Positions 34,720-48,589 of a stretch of DNA of 64,000 nt are shown in pieces (position 1 is the first letter of the stretch; each line of letters begins with the position of its first letter). The stretch covers positions 11,222,001-11,286,000 of the forward strand of contig OZ059899.1 in assembly GCA_964057225.1 (NCBI GenBank). Reading direction: 5' to 3'. The position numbers and the translations under genes are program-made. The notes below the pieces were generated by a model. The model had not been told where the DNA came from and ran no database searches. It was given only the letters and a program-made list of their open reading frames with translations. The DNA is from Auanema rhodensis (lineage: Eukaryota > Nematoda > Chromadorea > Rhabditida > Rhabditidae).

Positions 34720-35312
34720 TACGAAAGTACGAAATAACAAAGCGCTGATTATAGGAAACGTGAATGAATGCAGATATTCTCAATTCCGATTCATTAACTA
34801 GATCGTGGTCAGCATTTTACAACATTGATAAAATAGAAACTGAGAAAAAAACATCAACAAATGACACTATTAACTTGGTTTCTTGAACAGCTTTTTTATA
34901 TTTCTTTTTTCACTATGAGAGAACTTATATTTATTGCTTTTTCAAAATTTTCCATTTTTAACATTATACATCTTGACTATCACACATTGAGAACAACAGT
35001 TGGCAATGTTGGTTGTCACGTCATATTTCATGCAGTTAGATTTTCAGACACATTAATACCTTTGACCATTCTTCTTATGAGTTTTGTAACGATAGATCGT
35101 AATAGGAAATGAATTGCTATAATATGAAAAAATACAAGACATAGTCAACATTGATTTCCCCAAATAGTATCATGTTTGCTTGTTATTCAATTAGAACACT
35201 TATTTTTTGATTGTTTTCTTGAAATATTCTTTTTTTTTCTTTAACAAAGTTATGACTGAGATCAAAATTTGAACTTACTTTTGAACAATTAAACAGAAAT
35301 TTAAAAAATATT

Positions 35313-35386
35313 TGCCGCCAGCAGGGGTCGAACCTGCGACCTTGGGCTTATTAGACCCACGCTCTAACCGACTGAGCTATGGCGGC
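35313..35386 (-). tRNA. trnI-AAU: tRNA-Ile(AAT)
   Basis: Consensus. Confidence 0.95.
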
Positions 35387-35980
35387 TACGAAAGTACGAA
35401 TTAACAAAGCGCTGATTATAGGAAACGTGAATGAATGCAGATATTCTCAATTCCGATTCATTAACTAGATCGTGGTCAGCATTTTACAACATTGATAAAA
35501 TAGAAACTGAGAAAAAAACATCAACAAATGACACTATTAACTTGGTTTTTTGAACAGCTTTTTTATATTTCTTTTTTCACTATGAGAGAACTTATATTTA
35601 TTGCTTTTTCAAAATTTTCCGTTTCTAACATTATACATCTTGACTATCACACATTGAGAACAACAGTTGGCAATGTTGGTTGTCACGTCATATTTCATGC
35701 AGTTAGATTTTCAGACACATTAATACCTTTGACCATTCTTCTTATGAGTTTTGTAACGATAGATCGTAATAGGAAATGAATTGCTATAATATGAAAAAAT
35801 ACAAGACATAGTCAACATTGATTTCCCCAAATAGTATCATGTTTGCTTGTTATTCAATTAGAACACTTATTTTTTGATTGTTTTCTTGAAATATTCTTTT
35901 TTTTTTCTTTAACAAAGTTATGACTGAGATCAAAATTTGAACTTACTTTTGAACAATTAAACAGAAATTTAAAAAATATT

Positions 35981-36054
35981 TGCCGCCAGCAGGGGTCGAA
36001 CCTGCGACCTTGGGCTTATTAGACCCACGCTCTAACCGACTGAGCTATGGCGGC
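35981..36054 (-). tRNA. trnI-AAU: tRNA-Ile(AAT)
   Basis: Consensus. Confidence 0.95.
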
Positions 36055-36646
36055 TACGAAAGTACGAATTAACAAAGCGCTGATTATAGGAAACGTGAAT
36101 GAATGCAGATATTCTCAATTCCGATTCATTAACTAGATCGTGGTCAGCATTTTACAACATTGATAAAATAGAAACTGAGAAAAAAACATCAACAAATGAC
36201 ACTATTAACTTGGTTTTTTGAACAGCTTTTTTATATTTCTTTTTTCACTATGAGAGAACTTATATTTATTGCTTTTTCAAAATTTTCCGTTTCTAACATT
36301 ATACATCTTGACTATCACACATTGAGAACAACAGTTGGCAATGTTGGTTGTCACGTCATATTTCATGCAGTTAGATTTTCAGACACATTAATACCTTTGA
36401 CCATTCTTCTTATGAGTTTTGTAACGATAGATCGTAATAGGAAATGAATTGCTATAATATGAAAAAATACAAGACATAGTCAACATTGATTTCCCCAAAT
36501 AGTATCATGTTTGCTTGTTATTCAATTAGAACACTTATTTTTTGATTGTTTTCTTCAAATATTCTTTTTTTTTTTTAACAAAGTTATGACTGAGATCAAA
36601 ATTTGAACTTACTTTTGAACAGTTAAACAGAAATTTAAAAAATATT

Positions 36647-36720
36647 TGCCGCCAGCAGGGGTCGAACCTGCGACCTTGGGCTTATTAGACCCACGCTCTA
36701 ACCGACTGAACTATGGCGGC
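36647..36720 (-). tRNA. trnI-AAU: tRNA-Ile(AAT), C11T variant
   Basis: D-stem pair 11-24 becomes U-G; the change also falls in the A-box. Confidence 0.88.
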
Positions 36721-36913
36721 TACGAAAGTACGAAATAACAAAGCGCTGATTATAGGAAACGTGAATGAATGCAGATATTCTCAATTCCGATTCATTAACT
36801 AGATCGTGGTCAGCATTTTACAACATTGATAAAATAGAAACTGAGAAAAAAACATCAACAAATGACACTATTAACTTGGTTTCTTGAACAGCTTTTTTAT
36901 ATTTCTTTTTTCA

Positions 36914-37161
36914 CTATGAGAGAACTTATATTTATTGCTTTTTCAAAATTTTCCATTTTTAACATTATACATCTTGACTATCACACATTGAGAACAACAG
37001 TTGGCAATGTTGGTTGTCACGTCATATTTCATGCAGTCTATGAGAGAACTTATATTTATTGCTTTTTCAAAATTTTCCATTTTTAACATTATACATCTTG
37101 ACTATCACACATTGAGAACAACAGTTGGCAATGTTGGTTGTCACGTCATATTTCATGCAGT
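36914..37161. repeat. 124-bp tandem duplication inside one spacer
   Basis: The copies at 36914-37037 and 37038-37161 both run from CTATGAGAG to CATGCAGT. This is the only unit in the window with this duplication. Confidence 0.93.
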
Positions 37162-37436
37162 TAGATTTTCAGACACATTAATACCTTTGACCATTCTTCT
37201 TATGAGTTTTGTAACGATAGATCGTAATAGGAAATGAATTGCTATAATATGAAAAAATACAAGACATAGTCAACATTGATTTCCCCAAATAGTATCATGT
37301 TTGCTTGTTATTCAATTAGAACACTTATTTTTTGATTGTTTTCTTGAAATATTCTTTTTTTTTTCTAACAAAGTTATGACTGAGATCAAAATTTGAACTT
37401 ACTTTTGAACAGTTAAACAGAAATTTAAAAAATATT

Positions 37437-37510
37437 TGCCGCCAACAGGGGTCGAACCTGCGACCTTGGGCTTATTAGACCCACGCTCTAACCGACTGAG
37501 CTATGGCGGC
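37437..37510 (-). tRNA. trnI-AAU: tRNA-Ile(AAT), C65T variant
   Basis: Same T-stem wobble variant as the copy at 34646. Confidence 0.9.
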
Positions 37511-38100
37511 TACGAAAGTACGAAATAACAAAGCGCTGATTATAGGAAACGTGAATGAATGCAGATATTCTCAATTCCGATTCATTAACTAGATCGTGGT
37601 CAGCATTTTACAACATTGATAAAATAGAAACTGAGAAAAAAACATCAACAAATGACACTATTAACTTGGTTTTTTGAACAGCTTTTTTATATTTCTTTTT
37701 TCACTATGAGAGAACTTATATTTATTGCTTTTTCAAAATTTTCCATTTAAACATTATACATCTTGACTATCACACATTGAGAACAACAGTTGGCAATGTT
37801 GGTTGTCACGTCATATTTCATGCAGTTAGATTTTCAGACACATTAATACCTTTGACCATTCTTGTTATGAGTTTTGTAACGATAGATCGTAATAGGAAAT
37901 GAATTGCTATAATATGAAAAAATACAAGACATAGTCAACATTGATTTCCCCAAATAGTATCATGTTTGCTTGTTATTCAATTAGAACACTTATTTTTTGA
38001 TTGTTTTCTTCAAATATTCTTTTTTTTTTTAACAAAGTTATGACTGAGATCAAAATTTGAACTTACTTTTGAACAATTAAACAGAAATTTAAAAAATATT

Positions 38101-38174
38101 TGCCGCCAGCAGGGGTCGAACCTGCGACCTTGGGCTTATTAGACCCACGCTCTAACCGACTGAGCTATGGCGGC
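38101..38174 (-). tRNA. trnI-AAU: tRNA-Ile(AAT)
   Basis: Consensus; upstream flank has one substitution shared with the next copy. Confidence 0.95.
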
Positions 38175-38764
38175 TACAAAAGTACGAAATAACAAAGCGC
38201 TGATTATAGGAAACGTGAATGAATGCAGATATTCTCAATTCCGATTCATTAACTAGATCGTGGTCAGCATTTTACAACATTGATAAAATAGAAACTGAGA
38301 AAAAAACATCAACAAATGACACTATTAACTTGGTTTTTTGAACAGCTTTTTTATATTTCTTTTTTCACTATGAGAGAACTTATATTTATTGCTTTTTCAA
38401 AATTTTCCATTTAAACATTATACATCTTGACTATCACACATTGAGAACAACAGTTGGCAATGTTGGTTGTCACGTCATATTTCATGCAGTTAGATTTTCA
38501 GACACATTAATACCTTTGACCATTCTTGTTATGAGTTTTGTAACGATAGATCGTAATAGGAAATGAATTGCTATAATATGAAAAAATACAAGACATAGTC
38601 AACATTGATTTCCCCAAATAGTATCATGTTTGCTTGTTATTCAATTAGAACACTTATTTTTTGATTGTTTTCTTCAAATATTCTTTTTTTTTTTAACAAA
38701 GTTATGACTGAGATCAAAATTTGAACTTACTTTTGAACAATTAAACAGAAATTTAAAAAATATT

Positions 38765-38838
38765 TGCCGCCAGCAGGGGTCGAACCTGCGACCTTGGGCT
38801 TATTAGACCCACGCTCTAACCGACTGAGCTATGGCGGC
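38765..38838 (-). tRNA. trnI-AAU: tRNA-Ile(AAT)
   Basis: Consensus; shares the upstream flank substitution with the copy at 38101. Confidence 0.95.
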
Positions 38839-39430
38839 TACAAAAGTACGAAATAACAAAGCGCTGATTATAGGAAACGTGAATGAATGCAGATATTCTC
38901 AATTCCGATTCATTAACTAGATCGTGGTCAGCATTTTACAACATTGATAAAATAGAAACTGAGAAAAAAACATCAACAAATGACACTATTAACTTGGTTT
39001 TTTGAACAGCTTTTTTATATTTCTTTTTTCACTATGAGAGAACTTATATTTATTGCTTTTTCAAAATTTTCCATTTTTAACATTATACATCTTGACTATC
39101 ACACATTGAGAACAACAGTTGGCAATGTTGGTTGTCACGTCATATTTCATGCAGTTAGATTTTCAGACACATTAATACCTTTGACCATTCTTCTTATGAG
39201 TTTTGTAACGATAGATCGTAATAGGAAATGAATTGCTATAATATGAAAAAATACAAGACATAGTCAACATTGATTTCCCCAAATAGTATCATGTTTGCTT
39301 GTTATTCAATTAGAACACTTATTTTTTGATTGTTTTCTTCAAATATTCTTTTTTTTCTTTAACAAAGTTATGACTGAGATCAAAATTTGAACTTACTTTT
39401 GAACAATTGAACAGAAATTTAAAAAATATT

Positions 39431-39504
39431 TGCCGCCAGCAGGGGTCGAACCTGCGACCTTGGGCTTATTAGACCCACGCTCTAACCGACTGAGCTATGG
39501 CGGC
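39431..39504 (-). tRNA. trnI-AAU: tRNA-Ile(AAT)
   Basis: Consensus. Confidence 0.95.
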
Positions 39505-40095
39505 TACGAAAGTACGAAATAACAAAGCGCTGATTATAGGAAACGTGAATGAATGCAGATATTCTCAATTCCGATTCATTAACTAGATCGTGGTCAGCAT
39601 TTTACAACATTGATAAAATAGAAACTGAGAAAAAAACATCAACAAATGACACTATTAACTTGGTTTTTTGAACAGCTTTTTTATATTTCTTTTTTCACTA
39701 TGAGAGAACTTATATTTATTGCTTTTTCAAAATTTTCCATTTTTAACATTATACATCTTGACTATCACACATTGAGAACAACAGTTGGCAATGTTGGTTG
39801 TCACGTCATATTTCATGCAGTTAGATTTTCAGACACATTAATACCTTTGACCATTCTTCTTATGAGTTTTGTAACGATAGATCGTAATAGGAAATGAATT
39901 GCTATAATATGAAAAAATACAAGACATAGTCAACATTGATTTCCCCAAATAGTATCATGTTTGCTTGTTATTCAATTAGAACACTTATTTTTTGATTGTT
40001 TTCTTCAAATATTCTTTTTTTTTTTAACAGAGTTATGACTGAGATCAAAATTTGAACTTACTTTTGAACAATTAAACAGAAATTTAAAAAATATT

Positions 40096-40169
40096 TGCCG
40101 CCAGCAGGGGTCGAACCTGCGACCTTGGGCTTATTAGACCCACGCTCTAACCGACTGAGCTATGGCGGC
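40096..40169 (-). tRNA. trnI-AAU: tRNA-Ile(AAT)
   Basis: Consensus. Confidence 0.95.
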
Positions 40170-40761
40170 TACGAAAGTACGAAATAACAAAGCGCTGATT
40201 ATAGGAAACGTGAATGAATGCAGATATTCTCAATTCCGATTCATTAACTAGATCGTGGTCAGCATTTTACAACATTGAAAAAATAGAAACTGAGAAAAAA
40301 ACATCAACAAATGACACTATTAACTTGGTTTTTTGAACAGCTTTTTTATATTTCTTTTTTCACTATGAGAGAACTTATATTTATTGCTTTTTCAAAATTT
40401 TCCATTCTTAACATTATACATCTTGACTATCACACATTGAGAACAACAGTTGGCAATGTTGGTTGTCACGTCATATTTCATGCAGTTAGATTTTCAGACA
40501 CATTAATACCTTTGACCATTCTTCTTATGAGTTTTGTAACGATAGATCGTAATAGGAAATGAATTGCTATAATATGAAAAAATACAAGACATAGTCAACA
40601 TTGATTTCCCCAAATAGTATCATGTTTGCTTGTTATTCAATTAGAACACTTATTTTTTGATTGTTTTCTTGAAATATTCTTTTTTTTCTTCAACAAAGTT
40701 ATGACTGAGATCAAAATTTGAACTTATTTTTGAACAATTAAACAGAAATTTTAAAAATATT

Positions 40762-40835
40762 TGCCGCCAGCAGGGGTCGAACCTGCGACCTTGGGCTTAT
40801 TAGACCCACGCTCTAACCGACTGAGCTATGGCGGC
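40762..40835 (-). tRNA. trnI-AAU: tRNA-Ile(AAT)
   Basis: Consensus; the downstream T-run is shortened to five. Confidence 0.95.
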
Positions 40836-41428
40836 TACGAAAGTACGAAATAACAAAGCGCTGATTATAGGAAAAGTGAATGAATGCAGATATTCTCAAT
40901 TCCGATTCATTAACTAGATCGTGGTCAGCATTTTACAACATTGATAAAATAGAAACTGAGAAAAAAACATCAACAAATGACACTATTAACTTGGTTTTTT
41001 CAACAGCTTTTTTATATTTCTTTTTTCACTATGAGAGAACTTATATTTATTGCTTTTTCAAAATTTTTCATTTTTAACATTATACATCTTGACTATCACA
41101 CATTGAGAACAACAGTTGGCAATGTTGGTTGTCACGTCATATTTCATGCAGTTAGATTTTCAGACACATTAATACCTTTGACCATTCTTCTTATGAGTTT
41201 TGTAACGATAGATCGTAATAGGAAATGAATTGCTATAATATGAAAAAATACAAGACATAGTCAACATTGATTTCCCCAAATAGTATCATGTTTGCTTGTT
41301 ATTCAATTAGAACACTTATTTTTTGATTGTTTTCTTCAAATATTCTTTTTTTTTCTTTAACAAAGTTATGACTGAGATCAAAATTTGAACTTACTTTTGA
41401 ACAATTGAACAGAAATTTAAAAAATATT

Positions 41429-41502
41429 TGCCGCCAGCAGGGGTCGAACCTGCGACCTTGGGCTTATTAGACCCACGCTCTAACCGACTGAGCTATGGCG
41501 GC
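41429..41502 (-). tRNA. trnI-AAU: tRNA-Ile(AAT)
   Basis: Consensus. Confidence 0.95.
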
Positions 41503-42095
41503 TACGAAAGTAAGAAATAACAAAGCGCTGATTATAGGAAACGTGAATGAATGCAGATATTCTCAATTCCGATTCATTAACTAGATCGTGGTCAGCATTT
41601 TACAACATTGATAAAATAGAAACTGAGAAAAAAACATCAACAAATGACACTATTAACTTGGTTTTTTGAACAGCTTTTTTATATTTCTTTTTTCACTATG
41701 AGAGAACTTATATTTATTGCTTTTTCAAAATTTTTCATTTTTAACATTATACATCTTGACTATCACACATTGAGAACAACAGTTGGCAATGTTGGTTGTC
41801 ACGTCATATTTCATGCAGTTAGATTTTCAGACACATTAATACCTTTAACCATTCTTCTTATGAGTTTTGTAACGATAGATCGTAATAGGAAATGAATTGC
41901 TATAATATGAAAAAATACAAGACATAGTCAACATTGATTTCCCCAAATAGTATCATGTTTGCTTGTTATTCAATTAGACCACTTATTTTTTGATTGTTTT
42001 CTTGAAATATTCTTTTTTTTTCTTTAACAAAATTATGACTGAGATCAAAATTTGAACTTACTTTTGAACAATTAAACAGAAATTTAAAAAATATT

Positions 42096-42169
42096 TGCCG
42101 CCAGCAGGGGTCGAACCTGCGACCTTGGGCTTATTAGACCCACGCTCTAAATGACTGAGCTATGGCGGC
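42096..42169 (-). tRNA. tRNA-Ile(AAT), D-loop GG lost
   Basis: The D-loop reads AGTCATTTA, so the conserved G18-G19 that docks with the T-loop is gone. Probably impaired. Confidence 0.75.
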
Positions 42170-42761
42170 TACGAAAGTACGAAATAACAAAGCGCTGATT
42201 ATAGGAAACGTGAATGAATGCAGATATTCTCAATTCCGATTCATTAACTAGATCGTGGTCAGCATTTTACAACATTGATAAAATAGAAACTGAGAAAAAA
42301 ACATCAACAAATGACACTATTAACTTGGTTTTTTGAACAGCTTTTTTATATTTCTTTTTTCACTATGAGAGAACTTATATTTATTGCTTTTTCAAAATTT
42401 TCCATTTTTAACATTATACATCTTGACTATCACACATTGAGAACAACAGTTGGCAATGTTGGTTGTCACGTCATATTTCATGCAGTTAGATTTTCAGACA
42501 CATTAATACCTTTAACCATTCTTCTTATGAGTTTTGTAACGATAGATCGTAATAGGAAATGAATTGCTATAATATGAAAAAATACAAGACATAGTCAACA
42601 TTGATTTCCCCAAATAGTATCATGTTTGCTTGTTATTCAATTAGAACACTTTTTTTTTGATTGTTTTCTTGAAATATTCTTTTTTTTCTTTAACAAAGTT
42701 ATGACTGAGATCAAAATTTGAACTTACTTTTGAACAATTAAACAGAAATTTAAAAAATATT

Positions 42762-42835
42762 TGCCGCCAGCAGGGGTCGAACCTGCGACCTTGGGCTTAT
42801 TAGACCCACGCTCTAACCGACTGAGCTATGGCGGC
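42762..42835 (-). tRNA. trnI-AAU: tRNA-Ile(AAT)
   Basis: Consensus. Confidence 0.95.
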
Positions 42836-43425
42836 TACGAAAGTACGAAATAACAAAGCGCTGATTATAGGAAACGTGAATGAATGCAGATATTCTCAAT
42901 TCCGATTCATTAACTAGATCGTGGTCAGCATTTTACAACATTGATAAAATAGAAACTGAGAAAAAAACATCAACAAATGACACTATTAACTTGGTTTTTT
43001 GAACAGCTTTTTTATATTTTTTTTTTCACTATGAGAGAACTTATATTTATTGCTTTTTCAAAATTTTCCATTTTTAACATTATACATCTTGACTATCACA
43101 CATTGAGAACAACAGTTGGCAATGTTGGTTGTCACGTCATATTTCATGCAGTTAGATTTTCAGACACATTAATACCTTTGACCATTCTTCTCATGAGTTT
43201 TGTAACGATAGATCGTAATAGGAAATGAATTGCTATAATATGAAAAAATACAAGACATAGTCAACATTGATTTCCCTAAATAGTATCATGTTTGCTTGTT
43301 ATTCAATTAGAACACTTATTTTTTGATTGTTTTCTTCAAATATTCTTTTTTTTTTAACAAAGTTATGACTGAGATCAAAATTTGAACTTACTTTTGAACA
43401 ATTAAACAGAAATTTAAAAAATATT

Positions 43426-43499
43426 TGCCGCCAGCAGGGGTCGAACCTGCGACCTTCGGCTTATTAGACCCACGCTCTAACCGACTGAGCTATGGCGGC
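43426..43499 (-). tRNA. tRNA-Ile(AAT), C42G variant
   Basis: The anticodon stem has a G28-G42 mismatch; the anticodon is unchanged. Confidence 0.8.
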
Positions 43500-44091
43500 T
43501 ACGAAAGTACGAAATAACAAAGCGCTGATTATAGGAAACGTGAATGAATGCAGATATTCTCAATTCCGATTCATTAACTAGATCGTGGTCAGCATTTTAC
43601 AACATTGATAAAATAGAAACTGAGAAAAAAACATCAACAAATGACACTATTAACTTGGTTTTTTGAACAGCTTTTTTATATTTCTTTTTTCACTATGAGA
43701 GAACTTATATTTATTGCTTTTTCAAAATTTTCCATTTTTAACATTATACATCTTGACTATCACACATTGAGAACAACAGTTGGCAATGTTGGTTGTCACG
43801 TCATATTTCATGCAGTTAGATTTTCAGACACATTAATACCTTTAACCATTCTTCTTATGAGTTTTGTAACGATAGATCGTAATAGGAAATGAATTGCTAT
43901 AATATGAAAAAATACAAGACATAGTCAACATTGATTTCCCCAAATAGTATCATGTTTGCTTGTTATTCAATTAGAACACTTTTTTTTTGATTGTTTTCTT
44001 GAAATATTCTTTTTTTTCTTTAACAAAGTTATGACTGAGATCAAAATTTGAACTTACTTTTGAACAATTAAACAGAAATTTAAAAAATATT

Positions 44092-44165
44092 TGCCGCCAG
44101 CAGGGGTCGAACCTGCGACCTTGGGCTTATTAGACCCACGCTCTAACCGACTGAGCTATGGCGGC
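44092..44165 (-). tRNA. trnI-AAU: tRNA-Ile(AAT)
   Basis: Consensus. Confidence 0.95.
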
Positions 44166-44757
44166 TACGAAAGTACGAAATAACAAAGCGCTGATTATAG
44201 GAAACGTGAATGAATGCAGATATTCTCAATTCCGATTCATTAACTAGATCGTGGTCAGCATTTTACAACATTGATAAAATGGAAACTGAGAAAAAAACAT
44301 CAACAAAAGACACTATTAACTTGGTTTTTTGAACAGCTTTTTTATATTTTTTTTTTCACTATGAGAGAACTTATATTTATTGCTTTTTCAAAATTTTCCA
44401 TTTTTAACATTATACATCTTGACTATCACACATTGAGAACAACAGTTGGCAATGTTGGTTGTCACGTCATATTTCATGCAGTTAGATTTTCAGACACATT
44501 AATACCTTTAACCATTCTTCTTATGAGTTTTGTAACGATAGATCGTAATAGGAAATGAATTGCTATAATATGAAAAAATACAAGACATAGTCAACATTGA
44601 TTTCCCCAAATAGTATCATGTTTGCTTGTTATTCAATTAGAACACTTTTTTTTTGATTGTTTTCTTGAAATATTCTTTTTTTTCTTCAACAAAGTTATGA
44701 CTGAGATCAAAATTTGAACTTACTTTTGAACAATTAAACAGAAATTTAAAAAATATT

Positions 44758-44831
44758 TGCCGCCAGCAGGGGTCGAACCTGCGACCTTGGGCTTATTAGA
44801 CCCACGCTCTAACCGACTGAGCTATGGCGGC
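44758..44831 (-). tRNA. trnI-AAU: tRNA-Ile(AAT)
   Basis: Consensus. Confidence 0.95.
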
Positions 44832-45423
44832 TACGAAAGTACGAAATAACAAAGCGCTGATTATAGGAAACGTGAATGAATGCAGATATTCTCAATTCCG
44901 ATTCATTAACTAGATCGTGGTCAGCATTTTACAACATTGATAAAATAGAAACTGAGAAAAAAACATCAACAAATGACACTATTAACTTGGTTTTTTGAAC
45001 AGCTTTTTTATATTTCTTTTTTCACTATGAGAGAACTTATATTTATTGCTTTTTCAAAATTTTCCATTTTTAACATTATACATCTTGACTATCACACATT
45101 GAGAACAACAGTTGGCAATGTTGGTTGTCACGTCATATTTCATGCAGTTAGATTTTCAGACACATTAATACCTTTAACCATTCTTCTTATGAGTTTTGTA
45201 ACGATAGATCGTAATAGGAAATGAATTGCTATAATATGAAAAAATACAAGACATAGTCAACATTGATTTCCCCAAATAGTATCATGTTTGCTTGTTATTC
45301 AATTAGAACACTTATTTTTTGATTGTTTTCTTGAAATATTCTTTTTTTTCTTTAACAAAATTATGACTGAGATCAAAATTTGAACTTACTTTTGAACAAT
45401 TAAACAGAAATTTAAAAAATATT

Positions 45424-45497
45424 TGCCGCCAGCAGGGGTCGAACCTGCGACCTTGGGCTTATTAGACCCACGCTCTAAATGACTCAGCTATGGCGGC
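45424..45497 (-). tRNA. tRNA-Ile(AAT), degenerate D-arm
   Basis: Carries the same D-loop change as 42096 and in addition C13G, which breaks a D-stem pair. Likely a pseudogene. Confidence 0.7.
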
Positions 45498-46088
45498 TAC
45501 GAAAGTACGAAATAACAAAGCGTTGATTATAGGAAACGTGAATGAATGCAGATATTCTCAATTCCGATTCATTAACTAGATCGTGGTCAGCATTTTACAA
45601 TATTGATAAAATAGAAACTGAGAAAAAAACATCAACAAATGACACTATTAACTTGGTTTTTTGAACAGCTTTTTTATATTTCTTTTTTCACTATGAGAGA
45701 ACTTATATTTATTGCTTTTTCAAAAATTTCCATTTTTAACATTATACATCTTGACTATCACACATTGAGAACAACAGTTGGCAATGTTGGTTGTCACGTC
45801 ATATTTCATGCAGTTAGATTTTCAGACACATTAATACTTTTGACCATTCTTCTTATGAGTTTTGTAACGATAGATCGTAATAGGAAATGAATTGCTATAA
45901 TATGAATAAATACAAGACATAGTCAACATTGATTTCCCCAAATAGTATCATGTTTGCTTGTTATTCAATTAGAACACTTATTTTTTGATTGTTTTCTTCA
46001 AATATTCTTTTTTTTTTTAACAAAGTTATGACTGAGATCAAAATTTGAACTTACTTTTGAACAATTAAACAGAAATTTAAAAAATATT

Positions 46089-46162
46089 TGCCGCCAGCTG
46101 GGGTCGAACCTGCGACCTTGGGCTTATTAGACCCACGCTCTAACCGACTGAGCTATGGCGGC
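46089..46162 (-). tRNA. tRNA-Ile(AAT), T63A variant
   Basis: A51-A63 mismatch in the T-stem. Confidence 0.8.
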
Positions 46163-46752
46163 TACGAAAGTACGAAATAACAAAGCGCTGATTATAGGAA
46201 ACGTGAATGAATGCAGATATTCTCCATTCCGATTCATTAACTAGATCGTGGTCAGCATTTTACAACATTGATAAAATAGAAACTGAGAAAAAAACATCAA
46301 CAAATGACACTATTAACTTGATTTTTTGAACAGCTTTTTTCTATTTCTTTTTTCACTATGAGAGAACTTATATTTATTGCTTTTTCAAAAATTTCCATTT
46401 TTAACATTATACATCTTGACTATCACACATTGAGAACAACAGTTGGCAATGTTGGTTGTCACGTCATATTTCATGCAGTTAGATTTTCAGACACATTAAT
46501 ACTTTTGACCATTCTTCTTATGAGTTTTGTAACGATAGATCGTAATAGGAAATGAATTGCTATAATATGAAAAAATACAAGACATAGTCAGCATTGATTT
46601 CCCCAAATAGTATCATGTTTGCTTGTTATTCAATTAGAACACTTATTTTTTGATTGTTTTCTTCAAATATTCTTTTTTTTTTAACAAAGTTATGACTGAG
46701 ATCAAAATTTGAACTTACTTTTGAACAATTAAACAGAAATTTAAAAAATATT

Positions 46753-46826
46753 TGCCGCCAGCAGGGGTCGAACCTGCGACCTTGGGCTTATTAGACCCAC
46801 GCTCTAACCGACTGAGCTATGGCGGC
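46753..46826 (-). tRNA. trnI-AAU: tRNA-Ile(AAT)
   Basis: Consensus. Confidence 0.95.
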
Positions 46827-47415
46827 TACGAAAGTACGAAATAACAAAGCGCTGATTATAGGAAACGTGAATGAATGCAGATATTCTCAATTCCGATTCA
46901 TTAACTAGATCGTGGTCAGCATTTTACAACATTGATAAAATAGAAACTGAGAAAAAAACATCAACAAATGACACTATTAACTTGGTTTTTTGAACAGCTT
47001 TTTTATATTTTTTTTTCACTATGAGAGAACTTATATTTATTGCTTTTTCAAAATTTTCCATTTTTAACATTATACATCTTGACTATCACACATTGAGAAC
47101 AACAGTTGGCAATGTTGGTTGTCACGTCATATTTCATGCAGTTAGATTTTCAGACACATTAATACCTTTGACCATTCTTCTTATGAGTTTTGTAACGATA
47201 GATCGTAATAGGAAATGAATTGCTATAATATGAAAAAATACAAGACATAGTCAACATTGATTTCCCCAAATAGTATCATGTTTGCTTGTTATTCAATTAG
47301 AACACTTATTTTTTGATTGTTTTCTTCAAATATTCTTTTTTTTTTAACAAAGTTATGACTGAGATCAAAATTTGAACTTACTTTTGAACAATTAAACAGA
47401 AATTTAAAAAATATT

Positions 47416-47489
47416 TGCCGCCAGCAGGGGTCGAACCTGCGACCTTGGGCTTATTAGACCCACGCTCTAACCGACTGAGCTATGGCGGC
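47416..47489 (-). tRNA. trnI-AAU: tRNA-Ile(AAT)
   Basis: Consensus. Confidence 0.95.
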
Positions 47490-48082
47490 TACGAAAGTAC
47501 GAAATAACAAAGCGCTGATTATAGGAAACGTGAATGAATGCAGATATTCTCAATTCCGATTCATTAACTAGATCGTGGTCAGCATTTTACAACATTGATA
47601 AAATAGAAACTGAGAAAAAAACATCAACAAATGACACTATTAACTTGGTTTTTTGAACAGCTTTTTTATATTTCTTTTTTCACTATGAGAGAACTTATAT
47701 TTATTGCTTTTTCAAAATTTTCCATTTTTAACATTATACATCTTGACTATCACACATTGAGAACAACAGTTGGCAATGTTGGTTGTCACGTCATATTTCA
47801 TGCAGTTAGATTTTCAGACACATTAATACCTTTGACCATTCTTCTTATGAGTTTTGTAACGATAGATCGTAATAGGAAATGAATTGCTATAATATGAAAA
47901 AATACAAGACATAGTCAACATTGATTTCCCCAAATAGTATCATGTTTGCTTGTTATTCAATTAGAACACTTATTTTTTGATTGTTTTCTTCAAATATTCT
48001 TTTTTTTTCTTTAACAAAGTTATGACTGAGATCAAAATTTGAACTTACTTTTGAACAATTAAACAGAAATTTAAAAAATATT

Positions 48083-48156
48083 TGCCGCCAGCAGGGGTCG
48101 AACCTGCGACCTTGGGCTTATTAGACCCACGCTCTAACCGACTGAGCTATGGCGGC
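48083..48156 (-). tRNA. trnI-AAU: tRNA-Ile(AAT)
   Basis: Consensus. Element C begins 67 bp upstream of this tRNA gene. Confidence 0.95.
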
Positions 48157-48223
48157 TACGAAAGTACGAAAAAACAAAGCGCTGATTATAGGAAACGTGA
48201 ATGAATGCAGATATTCTCAATTC

Positions 48224-48589
48224 CGTTCCATTCGGAGACTCTATATATGTAACTGCAGGGTTAGAGCCAGACCGACTAGAGGAATGAGGAATGGCACCGC
48301 CTTCCCTCATGCCCCTATTCGGGAGTTCGCCCCTTTGCAAGCCCATGGACGGTTTGCATCTAACTTAGTTAATCTTATATATTAGTCTTTGTCTTGTAAA
48401 TGTAGTTTACTTTATCCTTGTGTTATTGTATTGTAATGATATTGTATTGTGTATAATAAATCTATATATTTCCTTATCTTATGTAATCCTTATGCTCTGT
48501 TTCCATACCGCTACACTTATGGAATACTATACGCGTAGTTGAGCAGACTACAATGGTCTGTTCAATATACGTAGGAGCATAATGGAACG
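48224..48589 (+). repeat. 5' LTR of element C (366 bp)
   Basis: Bounded by the 9-bp inverted repeat CGTTCCATT/AATGGAACG, so the termini are CG...CG and not TG...CA. An AATAAA is at 48455-48460. TATATAT at 48242 is a weak TATA candidate very near the start. The exact ends could shift by one or two bases because the target also contains CG. Confidence 0.92.

Larger units (their letters stand above)
29274..48223 (-). repeat. tRNA-Ile tandem array, block 4 (29 units)
   Basis: The longest unbroken block. All 29 tRNAs are on the minus strand at 664-668-bp spacing. One unit (36647-37436) is longer through a 124-bp internal duplication. Diagnostic variants repeat at 1-unit and 3-unit distances, for example a spacer variant at 31432 and again at 33432. 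Confidence 0.96.

Noticed and set aside
4435..48223. CRISPR-like or satellite-only reading of the array
   Set aside because: The units are long, each with a folded tRNA gene and Pol III terminator, and the context is eukaryotic.
48134..48385. Short ORFs spanning the tRNA unit and the start of the element C LTR
   Set aside because: They cross the insertion boundary and recur at 59852 only because the LTR recurs.
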